Below the pieces are notes generated by a model. The model saw only the letters and a list, made by a program, of their open reading frames with translations. It was not told the DNA's origin and did not search any database. This document shows, piece by piece, positions 59,990 through 64,000 of a stretch of 64,000 nt of DNA. Each line of letters begins with the position of its first letter. Position 1 is the stretch's first letter. Made by a program: the position numbers and the translations under genes. Source of the stretch: Diplonema papillatum (lineage: Eukaryota; Euglenozoa; Diplonemea; Diplonemida; Diplonemidae); contig JAPJBO010000906.1 of assembly GCA_030068145.1 (NCBI GenBank), positions 1 through 64,000 of the forward strand. The letters run 5' to 3'.

Positions 59990-60734
59990 CTCCAGATACG
60001 CAAACTCTTTCGAATGCTGCACACGGGTATCCTTCAAGTGACCTCTAACTATCTGTTGCATACGCGTATCCGGATCTGAGAGCCGAAGACTTTGTAACAC
60101 CTTACCGCAACCGAAGTCGCGAACCGGGTTCGGCTTGCACTGCAAAAGCAGCATAATTGTGTCTTGCGCACGAGCGCGGAAATCCGCCACCCGCCATTCG
60201 GCTAGATTGCAAGAACACAATTGCGAAGCGTACTACAAACGGATAGTGTTACAAAGGCGAACGAATCATGCGAGAACCTGTGGAGGGGCCCCTCGACAGC
60301 TTTCAGAACACGAGTAAGTCAAGAGTCGGATAAGCGTGTGCACATTCTACTCCCGTTTGATCTGCATTTTCCACCTTGCCCCCCTTTCTTTGATCTGCTG
60401 TGTGTATTTGCGGACTATTGCAAAACGTATCGAATGAAAGCTAGAAGAAAGTACAAACTAATATTCAGTTTGCTCTGTTCAGTTTCTGTTTGCTCTGGAG
60501 TAGGTTTGATGTCATCTGGGGGGGTTTTCTAAAGCCAGGTACCTCACATAAGTTCGACTGCATACCGGAGAATTGCTTCTCAATGGTTGCGCCTTCGTTC
60601 TAAAGTTGTGTACTGAGCCAGGGGACGTGAATCCTGAGTCAGAGCGAGTGAGTGGCCCTCAGTGGGTAGTTAGTCGTCGTGCCGTGTTCGTTGTGCGTTC
60701 TTGGGTGGCTTTCGAGTTACTTCTGTGTGGATCG

Positions 60735-60945
60735 TGAACTTTTGACTAAAATTCGACCAAAAAAAATTGACCAAAATTTTGGACCAAATTTTTTTGACCA
60801 AAATTTTTGACCAAAAAATTTCGACCAAATTTTTGGACCCCAATTTTGGTCCAAAGCCGAACCGAAAACTGAACCGAAAACCGAACCTTCCAGAATTAAA
60901 TCTGGAAACCGAACCCTAAACCGACCCCAAAACCGAATCTGGGTG
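60735..60945. repeat. GACCAAAATTTT low-complexity and ACCGAA motif block
   Basis: 60740-60850 repeats (T)GACCAAA(A/T)TTT; 60855-60940 repeats ACCGAA as at 59.1 kb. Confidence 0.75.
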
Positions 60946-61168
60946 GGGGAGAGGTCCTTCTGAGTGGGGGAGAGGTCCTTTTGTGTGGGGGAGAGGTCCT
61001 TTTGTGTGGGGGAGAGGTCCTTTTGTGTGGGGGAGAGGTCCTTCTGAGTGGGGGAGAGGTCCTTTTGTGTGGGGGAGAGGTCTTTCTGAGTGGGGGAGAG
61101 GTCCTTTTGTGTGGGGGAGAGGTCCTTTTGTGTGGGGGAGAGGTCCTTCTGAGTGGGGGAGAGGTCCT
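60942..61168. repeat. 21-bp minisatellite, about eleven units
   Basis: GTGGGGGAGAGGTCCTT(C/T)TG(A/T), two unit types (CTGA and TTGT) in mixed order. All frames open; no gene. Confidence 0.9.
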
Positions 61169-61491
61169 AGAATACCCCCACCACCGTCCCAGCCAGGGTT
61201 TGCAAGTGACCAGGTTCGTTTTATTTTCCCTTTTGGATCCCTTCGCTGCAAATGTTTGGCGCAAAAATGAGTGTTTGAAAGTCGTTTCTTCCATTTCACC
61301 CTTTATTCCTCGTACTCACTGAAGGTATCCCGGACCAGGCAAGGCTTCCCGGTGTTACAGTATCTCGTAGATGCGGCTTTTGTGTTGTCTGGAGGTTAGC
61401 CATAAATTCTGGACAATGTGCCTGTTTTCTTTTGGGTAAACGAGGTAACAGATGGGTTTTTGTGGGTTTTATTGGGGGAAACATGGGTTTT

Positions 61492-61590
61492 ACTAGGGTA
61501 GACGTGGATTTCCCTGGGGTAGACGTGGATTTCCTTGGAGTAGACGTGGATTTCGGTGGGGTAGACGTGGGTTCTCCTAGGGTAGACGCG
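61492..61590. repeat. 21-bp minisatellite, five units
   Basis: GGGTAGACGTGGATTTCC(C/T)TG. A plus-strand frame across it (61432-61671) is repeat-derived. 61600-62400 shows no gene. Confidence 0.8.
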
Positions 61591-62406
61591 ACCTATTCTA
61601 AGGCGGATACAGGCGATCTGATGGCGAAACTGCCGCCAATAGGGTTCCAGTTGGCTCGGAAGGGTGTTTAGGGTCACAAAAGTGATATTTCGATGACTAG
61701 GGTGCACACTATTTGCGAAAGTATGCTAAATCACCTCTTTTCGTGTTATAATGGAAGTGGTGGCAACCACCTCAAACGTCGTGAAATACCCCCTAAAAAC
61801 GCAGTTTTCTGCCTCGCAGTCCCCCGCTGAGGCAGCGAAGAGAAATAGCCTCGACACGCACCTAGTACGCTAGAAGCAATGAACACAATTTGGTGGACAA
61901 GTCCGGTCCCTCGTGAAGCATTGAGGTCTTTTTGAGTACATGAACCACATGGATTCGCACGCACTCGTGAAGCACCGTTTCCAGCTAGCGCGCTTGCTGT
62001 TCCAGCCTGCTGGTTGGCAGCTGCACTCACTAACGCAGCGGGAGCGCGTGTAGCACGTCCCGGGCACATTTCAACAACGAAAGGTAGAATCGGCTGGCGA
62101 ACGAGCTAGCAGCGCGGCAATGAGGCAGAAAGCGGGAGGGAGCCGGGAGGAGGTAGCTTCATGGTCAGGCAGTGCTGCCTGCCTGCCATGGAGGTTGTTA
62201 GATGCAAACATCAAGTCTTCTTGTGAGAAAAAATGCGAAGGAGGAATTGGAAAGAAAGTTGTCAGCTGAATATTGGGGAAGGGACGGGTGTTCTTTCAAC
62301 GCTGACAGAAGAACCCTGCTTCGTTCCCATGTATGGCGGACACCTGCACTGACGAACAATTCATCGACAGGGAGGGGAGCGGCGCCCATTCTACACAGCT
62401 TACTCG

Positions 62407-62700
62407 TCTTCTGGCAGGTCCTTTTTTTGTCCCGACGACAGCAAGTATCAGACTTGCCCACCGCCCGAAGGTAGTTGTTTTCTTCCGGCAGGTTTTCTCT
62501 ACCGGCGGGAAGTTGCTTGGGGGGTTCGTCTTTTCTTTTCAACTACTCCGTTGTTGCCACAAGCCGCCACCTTCTCTTTTCCCCGAGTCTCCGTCCCTTC
62601 CCTTTTGATGCCCCTTTTTTTGCGATCCCACTAAAAAGGACGACAGAAGGAACCGCGAGAGTACGCGAGAGTAGGAGAAAGTAGAAAGGGAAACCAGAGT
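62407..62700 (-). mobile_element. 3' UTR fragment of the RNase H non-LTR family
   Basis: Matches 8640-8850 in the same orientation: A tract (T7 at 62422-62428 on plus), CGTCGGGA 3' end, covarying stem-loop (62441-62457), TTTTCTCTACCGGCGGGAAG, then pyrimidine-rich 3' UTR. No coding part. Confidence 0.7.
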
Positions 62701-62997
62701 TTCCGTTGGACAAAACCTACTTGGGCGGTTCAGTTTCGTTACACATTGCATGCGGCTAAACTAAAAAGACAGGCGCTTTGTTTTCTTTGTGCGTGCCGGG
62801 TGATTGTTTTCCCACTTGTATTTACCCTGTGTGTATATATTCAGGTAAGGAATTCTGATCAACCACCAAAACACGCTGCCTACGTCTTTTTAGCCTGCAC
62901 AAGACATTGAAGGGCAACCCGCAAGATTGTTTTTTTTTGAGACAAAACCATATCGGAAGCACTTAAGTGGGGAAAATATTTATCGGAACGTTTCCGA

Positions 62998-63218
62998 TAA
63001 ATATTTTTTTGTTTCCGATAAATATTTTTTGTTTCCGATAAATATTTTTTTTGTTTCCGATAAATATTTTTTGTTTCCGATAAATATTTTTCTGTTTCCT
63101 ATAAATATTTTTTTGTTTCCGATAAATATTTTTTTGTTTCCGATAAATATTTTTTTGTTTCCGATAAATATATTTTTGTTTCCGATATAAATATTTTTTG
63201 TTTCCGATAAATATTTTT
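62998..63218. repeat. 20-21-bp minisatellite TTTCCGATAAATATTTTTTTG
   Basis: About eleven units of GTTTCCGATAAATATTTTTT, headed by a palindromic GGAACGTTTCC. Open frames across it are artefacts. Confidence 0.9.
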
Positions 63219-64000
63219 GATACGGGTTCCTGGGGACTAGTCCCCAGTGCGAAATGTGACCAAGGGGAGTCCCATTGGGCAAGCAATTTCATTGGATTTT
63301 GCGAGGACCCTAAGTAATCCGGAGCCAGTGTGATAGACCTCTGTGATGTGGGCCGCTTCACTGCTCGTCTGCATGTGGACTCCTCTGTACCTGTGCCTTC
63401 TCCGCCTCGATGGCACCAAATCCGTAGTCGTGGTTAGACATTTTCAGGTAGGAGGATGTTACCTGGTCAGGACCGCAAGCAGTTTTGTCGTATTGGGGCC
63501 GCATAGGACCCGGATGAAGTCGTTGCGAATACACACCACAGATCAACGAAGGGTAGAACTGGGGAACATGCAGATCAGACGGAAGTAGAATGTGCAAACT
63601 TATCCTTTTCTTGACTTGCCGTTCTGAAAGCTGTTGAGGGGCCCCTACGTAGGTTCTCGCATGATTCGTTCGCCTTTGTAACACTATCCGTTTGTAGTAA
63701 GCTTTGCAGTTGTGTTCTTGCAATATCTAGCCGAATGGTGGGTGGCGGATTTCCGCGCTCGTGCGCAAGACGCAGTTTTACTGCAACTGCAGTGTAAGCC
63801 GAACCCGGTTCGTGACCTTTGTCGCGGTGAAGTGGTACAAAGTCTTCAGCTTTCAGATCCGGATACTGCTCAATGCAACCAGATAGTTAGATGTCACTTG
63901 ATGGATACCCGTGTGCTGCATTCGAAAAGGTTTGCGTATCTGGTGTTGAAAATTGAACAGCCTTTGCTGGGGAGGCTTTCGACCCGAAACTAGATAGAAA

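Larger units (their letters stand above)
59990..63943. mobile_element. 4-kb structure bounded by 427-bp inverted repeats
   Basis: 59990-60417 and 63516-63943 are inverted copies with roughly 85-90% identity by eye. Examples: CCAGATACGCAAACTCTTTC on the left against the complement of GAAAAGGTTTGCGTATCTGG on the right, and GGCGAACGAATCATGCGAGA against TCTCGCATGATTCGTTCGCC. The 3.1-kb interior holds minisatellites and a retroelement 3' end but no transposase. It may be a non-autonomous TIR element or an inverted duplication. No target duplication is evident beside the ends. Confidence 0.65.

Noticed and set aside
1-64000. tRNA, rRNA and snRNA genes
   Set aside because: No cloverleaf with matching B-box-like GGTTCRA context and no rRNA core sequences were recognised by eye; a covariance-model scan would be needed to exclude them.

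Overview
This window looks like repeat-dense nuclear DNA of a eukaryote. It holds long intronless retrotransposon and transposase reading frames, poly(A)/poly(T) tracts, many minisatellites and eukaryotic-type surface protein domains. There are no bacterial-style operons, and I recognised no rRNA or tRNA gene. A protist is likely. I lean towards a euglenozoan (kinetoplastid or diplonemid relative) for three reasons: a retroelement with the gene order gag, tyrosine recombinase, RT-RNase H, which I know from VIPER-like elements of trypanosomatids; a 7-TM surface protein tail that resembles kinetoplastid DGF-1-like C-termini; and no visible introns. This is inference. No spliced-leader gene was found to prove it.

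Layout. 1-8190: a non-LTR retrotransposon (ORF1 tail; ORF2 = OTU protease, EEP endonuclease, RT, zinc knuckle, Cys/His array) followed head-to-tail by a nearly identical 5'-truncated copy. 8642-9677: a minus-strand fragment of a second, RNase H-bearing non-LTR family. 10.2-10.8 kb: satellites. 11.0-14.5 kb: a DIRS-like RT/RNase H element with a 312-aa first ORF and split direct repeats. 14.6-17.1 kb: nearly featureless, with one small membrane-protein ORF. 17.1-20.6 kb: a hAT transposon with TIRs, target duplication and one frameshift. 21.0-24.2 kb: a TSAP-repeat/7-TM surface protein gene, duplicated in broken form at 56.5-58.3 kb. 24.4-28.3 kb: retroelement debris. 28.4-42.6 kb: a second copy of the 312-aa ORF split by a 13.2-kb TIR-bounded insertion that itself contains two foldback-type elements, a degenerate DIRS-like element and a segmental duplication. 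43.5-44.3 kb: a LamG gene fragment. 44.6-49.7 kb: the VIPER-like element. 49.7-51.6 kb: a C-type-lectin/LamG surface protein gene whose 3' end runs into retroelement sequence. 51.8-54.6 kb: a MULE transposon with foldback arrays. 55-58 kb: a GC-rich unassigned stretch and the second surface-protein fragment. 59-64 kb: minisatellites inside a 4-kb structure with 427-bp inverted repeats.

The most interesting system is a set of MULE-type or presumed MULE-type elements (29.3-31.1, 40.1-42.1 and 51.8-54.6 kb). Their terminal inverted repeats are not unique sequence but arrays of units of about 30 bp in opposite orientation at the two ends. The units of the three elements differ but share a core (CTT-R-TATG-K-M-C followed by a TTTC-like run). 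Two of the three enclose remains of the same Mutator-like transposase family. Second in interest is the retroelement at 44.8-48.1 kb, whose gag, recombinase and RT lie in one frame interrupted only by UGA codons. Third is the 13.2-kb insertion, whose empty site is preserved elsewhere in the window and gives its exact ends and a 6-bp target duplication.
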